DNA from: an uncultured Helicobacter sp.
Lineage (GTDB): Bacteria > Campylobacterota > Campylobacteria > Campylobacterales > Helicobacteraceae
Direction: 5' to 3'
DNA: 6,262 nucleotides
Assembly (NCBI GenBank): GCA_947179285.1
Contig: CAMXAV010000050.1
Location: 1-6,262, forward strand
A program made the position numbers and the translations under genes. Below the pieces are notes generated by a model that saw only the letters and a list, made by a program, of their open reading frames with translations, was not told the origin of the DNA and did not search any database. Positions 1 to 6,202 of this stretch are shown here, in pieces (position 1 is the first letter of the stretch; every line of letters begins with the position of its first letter).

Positions 1-1218
1 ATTCTGCCCGTCTCGCCCGAAAAAATGAACGCCAATATCACAGGCGACCCAACCATGCTTTCAAAATGGTATTCGCCTGTCGAGCTCGGGCTCTTTAACG
101 AAGAGGAGCGCAACAAAATCCTGCACATCGTGCGCAACTATTTCCGCGCGCTCGATGACCTCGTTGCGGGCGGGAGCGCGAGCGAGGCAGATTCTGCCTT
201 GCAGCCGCTGTTTGACTACCAAAACAAATACGGCGCAGCGCTCCTGCCAAGCGGCGCAAAAATCAGTGCCGAGATTCTGCTCAACCGCTCCAACCCGTTT
301 CAGATTCTCTGCTATCTCTATCTTTTGTTCGGCTTGCTCATGTTCGCAATATGCTTCGCGCGAATCGTGCGCAACACAAAGGGCAGCCGCACAATCGACA
401 GAATCTTGCTTGGCTGCATCGTGCTTGTGTTAGCGCTCAACACCGCTGCACTCGGGCTGCGCTGGTATGTCGGCGGGCATGCGCCGTGGAGCAACGCCTA
501 CGAATCGATGATTTACATCGCGTGGGCAACGGCAATCTGCGGCGTGCTTTTGTTGCGCGGATTCCTGCTCGCGTTTTCGACAGCGTCCGTGATGGCTGGA
601 ATCGTGCTGTTTGTCGCGCATTTGGGCTTCATGGACCCCCAAATTGGCAATCTCGTTCCCGTGCTCAAATCCTATTGGCTAAATATCCATGTCTCTATCA
701 TCACGGCGAGCTATGGCTTTCTCGCGCTCTCGTTCTTGCTTGGCGCGGTGATTCTGCTGCTCTTCTTGTTGCGCTCGCCCAAGCGCGCGCAGCTCGATGG
801 CTCGATTCAAACGCTTAGCGCCGTGAATGAACTAAGCCTCATTGTCGGGCTCGGAATGCTCACCGTTGGGACATTCTTGGGCGGAATCTGGGCGAACGAG
901 AGCTGGGGGCGCTATTGGGGCTGGGATTCCAAAGAGACATGGTCGCTAATTTCGATTGTTACCTACACGCTCATTTTGCATGCGCGCTTCGTGCGCGGCG
1001 GCGATTCGCCCTATATCCTCGCCTCGCTTAGCGTTGTGGGATTCTATTCAATCCTCATGACCTATTTTGGCGTGAATTTCTATCTTTCGGGGCTACATTC
1101 CTATGCCGCTGGCGACCCTGTGCCAATCCCCACATTCCTCTATTACCTCGTGGGCGGCACAATCGCGCTCATCGTGTGCGCGGGATTCAAGAGCGATTTG
1201 AAAAGCGGCATTAGCTAA
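1..1218 (+). CDS. ccsBA: Fused cytochrome c synthase CcsBA, C-terminal CcsA-like part (5' partial)
   Basis: Membrane heme exporter and cytochrome c synthase of System II, which carries heme to the periplasm and attaches it to apocytochrome c. The frame is open from base 1, so the start lies outside the window. Numbering from the Met at 25 (397 residues): a soluble stretch at 1-90, then about eight or nine hydrophobic segments between 91 and 390. The tryptophan-rich WWD heme-handling motif is at 294-306 (WGRYWGWDSKETW). H222, H319 and H358 are spaced 97 and 39 residues apart. That equals the spacing I remember for P-His1, TM-His2 and P-His2 of H. hepaticus CcsBA (761, 858, 897), so about 540 residues should be missing here, including the ResB/CcsB-like half. 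The fusion itself is inferred from family knowledge and this offset; only the CcsA half is visible. The Met at 25 has no Shine-Dalgarno sequence and is unlikely to be a real start. Confidence 0.93.
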   Translation: MLPVSPEKMNANITGDPTMLSKWYSPVELGLFNEEERNKILHIVRNYFRALDDLVAGGSASEADSALQPLFDYQNKYGAALLPSGAKISAEILLNRSNPFQILCYLYLLFGLLMFAICFARIVRNTKGSRTIDRILLGCIVLVLALNTAALGLRWYVGGHAPWSNAYESMIYIAWATAICGVLLLRGFLLAFSTASVMAGIVLFVAHLGFMDPQIGNLVPVLKSYWLNIHVSIITASYGFLALSFLLGAVILLLFLLRSPKRAQLDGSIQTLSAVNELSLIVGLGMLTVGTFLGGIWANESWGRYWGWDSKETWSLISIVTYTLILHARFVRGGDSPYILASLSVVGFYSILMTYFGVNFYLSGLHSYAAGDPVPIPTFLYYLVGGTIALIVCAGFKSDLKSGIS

Positions 1219-2566
1219 GGCGCAACGCGCCCTTTTTGAACTCATAGAGAATCACGCAGCATGCGATGACGCTCGATGCCACCATCGCGCATGGATAGCT
1301 CCACCAAACGCCGTCAATGCCCCAAAATTTGGGCAACGTGAACACGAGCGGAATCGCAAACAATAGGCTCGAGCTTAGCGTAACGAGCAGCGCATGCCAC
1401 GGGCGCTGAATGCTTTGCAACAAAATCGCGCTACAAAGGTTCACTCCAAGCAGCACGAATCCGAGATAGTAGATTCCGATTGCATGCGCGACATCGGCGG
1501 CAAGCATGGGGTCGCGCAGAATCTCGGCTTCGCCCACAAAAATGCTCACAAGCAGCGGCGCAAAGACGCTTGAGAGCCCATACATCACGATTCCAAGCAG
1601 AAGCGAAAACACGAGCCCAAAGGAGAACACAGAGCGAATGCGCTGCGTGCAGCCCGCGCCATAGTTGAAGCTCGCGATGGGCTGAATGCTTTGCGCGCTC
1701 GAGAGAATCACGGTAAAGACAACGATTCCTGTGTACATCAAGATACTATAAATCGCAATGCCGCGTTCGCCCGCGATTTCGCGCAACGCGTGGTTGAAGG
1801 CGAGTATCATGAGCGATGCGCTAATCTCTGCGACTGATTGCGGGATTCCGTTTTTTGCCGAAACGAGGCAGGCGCGAATGTTAAAATAGCGCAAGAAATA
1901 AATCTCGCCCTGCCGCAACACAAAGTGCCGCAACAGCACGAAGAATCCAATCGCGTTGCCAAGCACTGTGGCAAGCGCCGCGCCAAAGAGCCCCCAGCCC
2001 CAAAGGAAGATGAAGATATAATTCAACACAATATTGAGTAAAGACGCAGCGATTGTCGCGAACATCGCGAGGTTGGGGCGCTTGTCGTTAATCGCGAAAA
2101 TATCGAGCATGGGTTGCAACACGATGAAGATTCCGCCCAAGAAGATGACGCCGATATACTCGACCACGAGCGGCTCGAGCACGGCTGACGCGCCAAGAAA
2201 TCGCGCCATTTCATAGCGAAAGAGGAACAAGACAATGCCGATGATGCTGCCGCTAAGCAGCGCAAAATAAAAAATCGAGCTGAAAATCATGCGGGCGCGC
2301 TGTGGCTTGCCCTTGCCGATATGATACGAGCTCAAAGACGCGCCGCCAATGCTGAAAAGAAGCTCGTAGGCAATCATCACGGGGAATAGGGGCCACGCGA
2401 TTCCAACAGCCGCGAGCGCGTCTGCGCCAACCATTTGCCCCACGAAGATGCCATCGATTGTTGCGTTGGTCGAGAGGGCAAGCATGGCACAAACAGAGGG
2501 GATAAAATAGGTGAAAAAGAGACGGATAATGGACTGATTGCGCAAATCGATTTTGTTGGCTGCCAT
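1211..2566 (-). CDS. MATE-family multidrug/metabolite efflux transporter
   Basis: Inner-membrane antiporter of 451 residues, a typical MATE length, probably using a Na+ or H+ gradient to export organic cations or other small molecules. It looks closest to the DinF/MepA-like branch. About twelve hydrophobic segments form two similar halves. The first half carries the family signature around residues 36-60 (IDGIFVGQMVGADALAAVG). The second carries SIQPIASFNYGAG at 293-305 and a Q384-S-I-Q-R-P turn. The start at 2566 is supported by GGAGGA five bases upstream and by the MATE-like N-terminus (MAANKIDLRNQSI). The frame stays open 170 codons further upstream, but that part is antisense to the pseudouridine synthase gene and its predicted peptide does not look like a transporter. 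The gene converges on ccsBA with an 8-bp overlap and diverges from the 2627 gene. The substrate cannot be read from the sequence. Confidence 0.93.
   Translation of the reverse strand: MAANKIDLRNQSIIRLFFTYFIPSVCAMLALSTNATIDGIFVGQMVGADALAAVGIAWPLFPVMIAYELLFSIGGASLSSYHIGKGKPQRARMIFSSIFYFALLSGSIIGIVLFLFRYEMARFLGASAVLEPLVVEYIGVIFLGGIFIVLQPMLDIFAINDKRPNLAMFATIAASLLNIVLNYIFIFLWGWGLFGAALATVLGNAIGFFVLLRHFVLRQGEIYFLRYFNIRACLVSAKNGIPQSVAEISASLMILAFNHALREIAGERGIAIYSILMYTGIVVFTVILSSAQSIQPIASFNYGAGCTQRIRSVFSFGLVFSLLLGIVMYGLSSVFAPLLVSIFVGEAEILRDPMLAADVAHAIGIYYLGFVLLGVNLCSAILLQSIQRPWHALLVTLSSSLLFAIPLVFTLPKFWGIDGVWWSYPCAMVASSVIACCVILYEFKKGALRLS
1219..1237 (+). terminator. Intrinsic terminator of ccsBA
   Basis: It begins right after the ccsBA stop codon. 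A 5-bp all-GC stem, GGCGC (1219-1223) with GCGCC (1227-1231), closes a 3-base loop AAC and is followed by C and five Ts (1233-1237). The whole element lies within the last codons of the convergent MATE gene. On the minus strand the hairpin is not followed by a T-run, so it should act only on plus-strand transcripts. The stem is short, so efficiency is uncertain. Confidence 0.7.
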
Positions 2567-2571
2567 GGGAT

Positions 2572-2577
2572 TCCTCC
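2572..2577 (-). promoter_or_regulatory. Shine-Dalgarno of the MATE gene
   Basis: On the minus strand GGAGGA stands five bases before the ATG at 2566. It is one of the strongest ribosome binding sites in the window. It decides the start against the much longer open frame that runs antisense through the neighbouring gene. Confidence 0.85.
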
Positions 2578-2590
2578 AAAATAATGTAAA

Positions 2591-2596
2591 ATTATA
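2591..2596 (-). promoter_or_regulatory. Predicted -10 box of the MATE promoter
   Basis: The plus strand ATTATA reads TATAAT on the minus strand. Transcription would start near 2584, leaving a leader of about 18 bases that contains the GGAGGA site. No TTGACA-like -35 is visible, which is usual for epsilonproteobacterial sigma-70 promoters. It overlaps four bases of the opposite -10 box. Confidence 0.55.
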
Positions 2597-2598
2597 AT
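2593..2598 (+). promoter_or_regulatory. Predicted -10 box of the pseudouridine synthase-M23-minC operon
   Basis: A perfect TATAAT sits in an AT-rich run (2581-2598) with no obvious -35. Transcription would start near 2605, giving a leader of about 22 bases with AAAGGA (2617-2622 region) a few bases before the ATG at 2627. It is the only convincing promoter seen upstream of this three-gene run. Confidence 0.6.
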
Positions 2599-2626
2599 GC
2601 GTCTGCACTGAAAAGAAAGGATACCA

Positions 2627-3379
2627 ATGCGAATCAACCAATACATCGCCCACAATAGCACGTACTCGCGCCGCGAGGCAGATAGGCTCATCGAGCAGGG
2701 GCGCGTGCGCGTAAACAAGGCGCAAGCGAACGCAGGGCAGCATGTGAAGCCACAAGATAGAATCACAATTGATTCCAAACCGCTTAAGCCGAGCAAACGT
2801 TTTAGCGTGATTGCCTACCACAAGCCCAAAGGCGAGATTGTGAGCAAGCATGATGAACACAATCGGCGCGTAGTTTTCGATTCTCTGCCAAGCGGGTTCG
2901 CGCATTTTCGCACGATTGGGCGGCTCGACTTTGCGAGCGAGGGGCTGCTTTTGCTGACTGATAGCGCGAAGGTTGCCGATGCGCTCACGCATAGCAACCT
3001 CACGCGTAGCTATTATCTCAAGCTTTGCGGCAAGCTCACGCCCGCTGTTTTTGACGCGATGGAGCAAGGGCTGCACCTAGACGATGCGCACAAGGGCGCG
3101 CACCACAAAAGCAAGATTGTGAGCATGGATTTTGCGCCGTTTGTGTCGTATAAGGTGCTTGGCGAGTCGAAAAACTATGCGCGCATGCGCGTGCAGATTT
3201 GCGAAGGGCAAAACCGCGAGCTGCGGCGATTTTTTGCTGCATTTTCTCTCGAGGTGCTCGACCTCAAACGCGTAGAATTTGGCTTTGTTTCTCTTTCTTC
3301 GCTTCAACCAGCCAAATGGCGATTTTTAAACAAAGCCGAGTATAATAAACTGCATCGATTTTTAGAGGGAATGGAATGA
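2627..3379 (+). CDS. RsuA/RluB-family rRNA pseudouridine synthase
   Basis: Converts a specific uridine of ribosomal RNA to pseudouridine. The 250-residue protein starts with an S4 RNA-binding domain (about 1-50, with SRREADRLIEQGRVRVN at 14-30). The catalytic domain follows, from about 58. The signature GRLDFASEGLLLLT at 98-111 holds the catalytic aspartate D101, and the late family motif EGQNRELRRFF is at 193-203. Both key motifs are intact. RluB (23S rRNA) and RsuA (16S rRNA) are hard to separate by eye; epsilonproteobacterial copies are usually labelled RluB, so I give no symbol. The start is supported by an AAAGGA-type site five bases upstream and by the S4 domain beginning at residue 1. 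It is the first gene of an operon and its stop overlaps the next start in ATGA. Confidence 0.93.
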   Translation: MRINQYIAHNSTYSRREADRLIEQGRVRVNKAQANAGQHVKPQDRITIDSKPLKPSKRFSVIAYHKPKGEIVSKHDEHNRRVVFDSLPSGFAHFRTIGRLDFASEGLLLLTDSAKVADALTHSNLTRSYYLKLCGKLTPAVFDAMEQGLHLDDAHKGAHHKSKIVSMDFAPFVSYKVLGESKNYARMRVQICEGQNRELRRFFAAFSLEVLDLKRVEFGFVSLSSLQPAKWRFLNKAEYNKLHRFLEGME

Positions 3380-4737
3380 AAAAAATCCTATTGTCAGCGA
3401 TTGTGTTTGTGATTGTGGCATTTGGTTGTGTTGTGGCGCTCAATCCCGATAGTTTCGAGAACGAGCCTCCACACATCGATGTTGCGGACGAAGTGTTTTG
3501 GAACTTCAAAGATTCTTTGCAAATCACGCTTAGCGATGAGAGCGGAATCCAAAATTATCAAGTCTATATGGTCTTGGGCAGCGAAAGCCGACTTGTCGAG
3601 AGCACGAACCCGCAAAACAACCCAAAACATGTCATCATCGAAATCCCCGCGCCTAAAAATACGATGTTTCTAAGCGATGGCGGTGTCGAGATTCAAATCA
3701 CCGCGACAGATAGCAGCTATTTTGGCTTTGGCAACACCGCCAAAAAAACGATTCGCACGATGCTAGACACGCAAAAACCCTATATCGATATTCTCGCACA
3801 TTCCTATAAAATCGTGCGTGGGGGCAGCGCGTTTGTCGTCTTTCAGGCACTCGATGATAACCTCTCGGCAATCACGCTCGAAGGTGGCAGGTGGCAGTTT
3901 AAGCCCGTGTATTTCGCCGATGGAGGCTATTATGCCGCGCTCGTGGCTTGGGACGTGCGCGATGATGACTTCAACGCACGCGTGATTGTCGAGGACAAGG
4001 CGGGGAATAGGAGCGTCATGCCCGTGCCGTTTTATCGCGTCAAACGTGAATACAAGGCATCGACCATTAAAATCGGTAATGATTTTATTAATGGCAAAAT
4101 CACGAGCCTCATTAGCGAGATTAACCAAGTTTCGCCCGAAAGCTTGGCATCGCCTGCCGATAAATTCAATTATATTAACAAAACCATTCGCGATAAGAAT
4201 ATCGAGATTATCAATCTCGTGGGGCAAAATTATAATCAGGCAATGATTCTGCCAACCGATTTTGCGCTTTCAAAGTTCTATCCGCTGCGCAATGGCGCTG
4301 CCGTTGGGCGCTTTGGCGACCATCGCTATTTTTCGTATGAAAACAACATCATCGGCGAATCGTATCATTTAGGAATCGATTTTGCTAGCGTCAAGCAAGC
4401 ACCTGTGATTCTAAGTAATGGAGGCGTTGTGGCGTTTGCTGGCTTTAATGGAATCTATGGCAATATGGTGATTATCGACCATGGGCTTGGGCTCATGAGC
4501 CTCTATGCGCACCTAAGCCGCATTGATGTACAAGAAGGGCAACGGCTAGAATCGGGGGCACAAATAGGAAACACGGGCTTAACGGGGCTTGTGTTGGGCG
4601 ACCATTTGCATTTTGCTACGCTTGTTCAAGGAATTGAGAGTAACCCAACAGAATGGCTAGATTCTAAATGGATTAATGATAATCTATTTAAAATTATCAA
4701 AGATGCAAAGGTTCTCATCGAATCCCATTCCCGTTAG
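3376..4737 (+). CDS. Membrane-anchored M23 peptidoglycan endopeptidase with two Ig-like repeats
   Basis: Predicted periplasmic zinc endopeptidase that cuts peptidoglycan cross-links. Of 453 residues, 1-22 are one hydrophobic segment after MKK (signal peptide or anchor). Two Ig-like beta repeats follow, about 31-130 and 134-222. They share PxID starts (P32 and P135, 103 apart), S-D-E-S / L-D-D-N centres and G-N endings (119-120 and 210-211). A linker at about 223-325 leads to the LytM/M23 domain at 328-425. The zinc ligands are complete: H331 and D335 (HLGID), then H412 in H410-L-H412, with catalytic H379 in YAHL. AGAGGGA, five bases before the ATG, lies inside the upstream gene, and the ATGA overlap suggests translational coupling. 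An equivalent gene precedes minC in H. pylori as I remember it. It differs from the shape genes csd1-csd3, but a role in cell shape or septal wall trimming is a fair inference. Confidence 0.9.
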   Translation: MKKILLSAIVFVIVAFGCVVALNPDSFENEPPHIDVADEVFWNFKDSLQITLSDESGIQNYQVYMVLGSESRLVESTNPQNNPKHVIIEIPAPKNTMFLSDGGVEIQITATDSSYFGFGNTAKKTIRTMLDTQKPYIDILAHSYKIVRGGSAFVVFQALDDNLSAITLEGGRWQFKPVYFADGGYYAALVAWDVRDDDFNARVIVEDKAGNRSVMPVPFYRVKREYKASTIKIGNDFINGKITSLISEINQVSPESLASPADKFNYINKTIRDKNIEIINLVGQNYNQAMILPTDFALSKFYPLRNGAAVGRFGDHRYFSYENNIIGESYHLGIDFASVKQAPVILSNGGVVAFAGFNGIYGNMVIIDHGLGLMSLYAHLSRIDVQEGQRLESGAQIGNTGLTGLVLGDHLHFATLVQGIESNPTEWLDSKWINDNLFKIIKDAKVLIESHSR

Positions 4738-4749
4738 AGAGGAATTAAA

Positions 4750-5322
4750 ATGGTAAAAGGTAGGCAAAGCAATTTAAAGATATTTGAAATCGAGCCATGC
4801 GATGAAAATCGGCTCATGGAATATATCAACCGCAATTGTGTTTTGTTGCAAAATTTTTTGCTTTTGCTTTCGCAAGAAATCACGCCAACACTTGCTGCCT
4901 TTCTTAGTGAACGCGGATTGTTATTTATGGAATCCAAGACGCTTGAAAAGCTCAAACGTCCTGCCAAAAAGCAAGAAGTTGCGCCTATCATAGACGATGA
5001 ACATCTCGAGAATCAGCCCGTTGCCGAATCGATTCAAGCGCAGATTCTAAACCGCATTATCCGCAGCGGCGAGGAGATTCTATGCGAAGATGATTTGATT
5101 ATTTATGGGCGAATCAATAGCGGGGCACGCATTCATGCCAAAGGCAATCTCCAAATCTATGGCGATGTTGACGGCGCTGTGGAATGCGAAGGGGAGTTTG
5201 TTTTGCTCACCAAAATTGGGCAAGGCAGCGTGCTTTTTGCCGGCGAGTTCCTCGACCCAAGCGCTTTTGATGGCAACAAAAAGGCAATCTTCAAAGACGG
5301 CAGAGTGCTTGAGATTGAATGA
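4750..5322 (+). CDS. minC: Septum site-determining protein MinC
   Basis: Inhibitor of FtsZ assembly that, with membrane-bound MinD, keeps division away from the poles. It has 190 residues, near the length I remember for Helicobacter MinC and shorter than the E. coli protein (231). The N-terminal FtsZ-inhibiting domain spans about 1-68 and is poorly conserved. A charged linker (about 69-98) leads to the C-terminal right-handed beta-helix (about 100-170) with its repeating turns: DLIIYGRINSGARIHAKGN then LQIYGDVDGAV. The MinD-contact motif usually written RSGQ appears as RSGE at 105-108. The C-terminal fold is what identifies it; bactofilin was considered because of similar beta turns, but the RSGE entry and DLIIYG...GARIHA pattern are MinC. 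AGAGGA sits six bases before the ATG, 12 bases after the M23 stop. No minD or minE is in the window. Confidence 0.9.
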   Translation: MVKGRQSNLKIFEIEPCDENRLMEYINRNCVLLQNFLLLLSQEITPTLAAFLSERGLLFMESKTLEKLKRPAKKQEVAPIIDDEHLENQPVAESIQAQILNRIIRSGEEILCEDDLIIYGRINSGARIHAKGNLQIYGDVDGAVECEGEFVLLTKIGQGSVLFAGEFLDPSAFDGNKKAIFKDGRVLEIE

Positions 5323-5323
5323 A

Positions 5324-5671
5324 TCACTTAAATTTTTGCGTCAAGCATAGCGATACTTTGCAATTATCAAAAATATGCGGCTTGATAATTTCGAGCTCGG
5401 AACGATGAATGATTGGAAACAAATCTTTCAAGCCTTGCGTTAGAAAGACGACAGCTTCTTCAAGCTTTTTGAATTGTTTGCGTTGAATCGTTGTAATAAG
5501 ATAATCTTTGACAAGTGAATAATCGATAAAAACTTCACTCTTGCATTGATAATAAAGCGTGCAATTAACAACCACACGTTGTGGTTTTTCGCGCTCGATT
5601 GGCAACAACCCAATAATTGTATCAAATGCCAAATCACGAACTTTTACTGCCATTTCTTGTTTAGATTTCAT
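5324..5671 (-). CDS. folB: Dihydroneopterin aldolase FolB
   Basis: Cytoplasmic folate enzyme that splits 7,8-dihydroneopterin into 6-hydroxymethyl-dihydropterin and glycolaldehyde. The 115-residue length is normal for the family. The N-terminal signature VRDLAFDTIIGLLPIEREKPQ (11-31) corresponds to the family pattern V.dL...tiIGv.dwEr...Q and supplies E26. D50-Y51 gives the active-site tyrosine, and K97 in IIKP matches the catalytic lysine. All three are present. The start at 5671 is set by AGGAGAG just upstream; the later Met7 lacks such a site. It lies nine bases after plsY. folB also neighbours plsY in E. coli, which supports the call. GC is clearly lower here (about 30-38 percent in sampled lines) than in plsY. 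Confidence 0.88.
   Translation of the reverse strand: MKSKQEMAVKVRDLAFDTIIGLLPIEREKPQRVVVNCTLYYQCKSEVFIDYSLVKDYLITTIQRKQFKKLEEAVVFLTQGLKDLFPIIHRSELEIIKPHIFDNCKVSLCLTQKFK
5362..5390. repeat. 9-bp inverted repeat inside folB
   Basis: AATTATCAA (5362-5370) and TTGATAATT (5382-5390) are perfect inverted copies around an 11-base loop. They lie within the folB codons for the conserved IIKPHIFDN segment, including the catalytic lysine. No T-run follows on either strand, so it is not a standard terminator. The AT-rich arms make only a weak RNA hairpin. Confidence 0.6.
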
Positions 5672-5675
5672 AAAT

Positions 5676-5682
5676 CTCTCCT
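5676..5682 (-). promoter_or_regulatory. folB Shine-Dalgarno overlapping the plsY stop
   Basis: On the minus strand the run TAGGAGAG contains both the plsY stop codon TAG (5681-5683) and the folB ribosome binding site AGGAGAG. The folB ATG follows four bases later. A ribosome ending plsY would therefore sit on the folB start site, pointing to translational coupling. Confidence 0.75.
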
Positions 5683-6202
5683 ATACGATTTTTTGTTCTT
5701 TGCCTTGCAAGATTCGCTGAATATTTGGGAGATGTTTCCAAATAATCACGACAGCAATAATAATAATCGGCGCGTGGGATTCAATCCCAGCAATCGTGGG
5801 ATTGAGAAAATAATGGCTGATTAAGAATCCGCCCAAGCCCGCAAGAGAGGCGAGCGAGGAAATCTTGCTCCATTTGCCAACGACAAACCACGCCAAGAGC
5901 CCAAGCATCGCCTCGATAGGCAACAAAACGAGCATCACGCCCACGCCTGTGGCGATTCCCTTGCCGCCGTCAAATTTCAGAAACGGGCTATAACAATGCC
6001 CAATCACGCTCAAGACGGCAACGCTCCATTGCACATCAGCGCCCAAGTCGCATGCGCGCGCGGCGAGAATGACGCCAGCGCCCTTGAATGCGTCTAAAAT
6101 GACCGTGAGCAACGCAATCTTTTTCGCATGCGCGATGTTTTTTTGTTGCAATGCGCGCAAGACATTCGTTGCGCCAATGCTGCCGCTGCCGACCAATAGC
6201 AA
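5681..6202 (-). CDS. plsY: Acyl-phosphate:glycerol-3-phosphate acyltransferase PlsY, intact C-terminal part
   Basis: Inner-membrane enzyme that moves an acyl group from acyl-phosphate (made by PlsX) to glycerol-3-phosphate, the first step of phospholipid synthesis. From the first codon after the last in-frame stop (TTG at 6202), 173 residues are open. They hold all three PlsY motifs: GSGSIGATN at 5-13, GHCYSPFLKFDGGKGIATG at 68-86, and KISSLASL at 113-120. Several membrane segments follow motif 1. Helicobacter PlsY is about 200-220 residues, so the first membrane helix is missing from this stretch. The TTG has no purine-rich site before it and is not a credible natural start. The missing N-terminus is found in the same frame just upstream (6203-6262), behind two stop codons. 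Downstream conservation is excellent, which argues against old decay. Confidence 0.88.
   Translation of the reverse strand: MLLVGSGSIGATNVLRALQQKNIAHAKKIALLTVILDAFKGAGVILAARACDLGADVQWSVAVLSVIGHCYSPFLKFDGGKGIATGVGVMLVLLPIEAMLGLLAWFVVGKWSKISSLASLAGLGGFLISHYFLNPTIAGIESHAPIIIIAVVIIWKHLPNIQRILQGKEQKIV
5775..5805. repeat. Three-armed inverted repeat inside plsY
   Basis: TCAATCCCA (5781-5789) and TGGGATTGA (5797-5805) form a perfect 9-bp stem with a 7-base loop. A further TGGGATT arm at 5775-5781 pairs with the same AATCCCA, making a perfect 15-base palindrome at 5775-5789. The two pairings exclude each other. All of it encodes the variable loop NPTIAGIESHA of PlsY. No T-run follows. Confidence 0.65.

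Noticed and set aside
351..818. A 155-codon plus-strand open frame inside ccsBA.
   Set aside because: It is rich in Arg, Ala and Cys with no hydrophobic pattern, typical of a frame-shifted reading of a GC-rich membrane gene; ccsBA continues intact.
2567..3076. A 170-codon in-frame upstream extension of the MATE gene.
   Set aside because: It is wholly antisense to the intact pseudouridine synthase gene, its peptide is not transporter-like, and a strong Shine-Dalgarno marks the start at 2566.
3379..3385. Seven A's just after the M23 start codon as a phase-variation tract.
   Set aside because: The run is short for slippage in Helicobacter, and MKK codons are ordinary in signal peptides.
3421..3432. 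Possible lipoprotein signal (Cys18) in the M23 protein.
   Set aside because: The residues before the Cys are A-F-G, which do not fit the lipobox (L/V/I, then A/S/T/V, then G/A/S); an ordinary signal or anchor helix fits better.
3763..4227. A 154-codon minus-strand open frame inside the M23 gene.
   Set aside because: It is a shadow of the coding strand with no ribosome binding site and no recognisable domain; the M23 frame is intact across it.
4750..5322. Bactofilin (CcmA-like) identity for the gene after the M23 peptidase, as in the csd1-ccmA cluster.
   Set aside because: The RSGE entry, the DLIIYG...GARIHAKGN pattern and the separate N-terminal domain fit MinC; the order also fits the M23-minC pair.
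5756..5767. (AAT)4 microsatellite in plsY.
   Set aside because: It encodes a run of Ile in a membrane helix; length changes would stay in frame and four units are unremarkable.
6138..6144. Seven-T run in plsY as the cause of its broken frame.
   Set aside because: The frame is correct on both sides of this run; the stops lie about 60 bases away.
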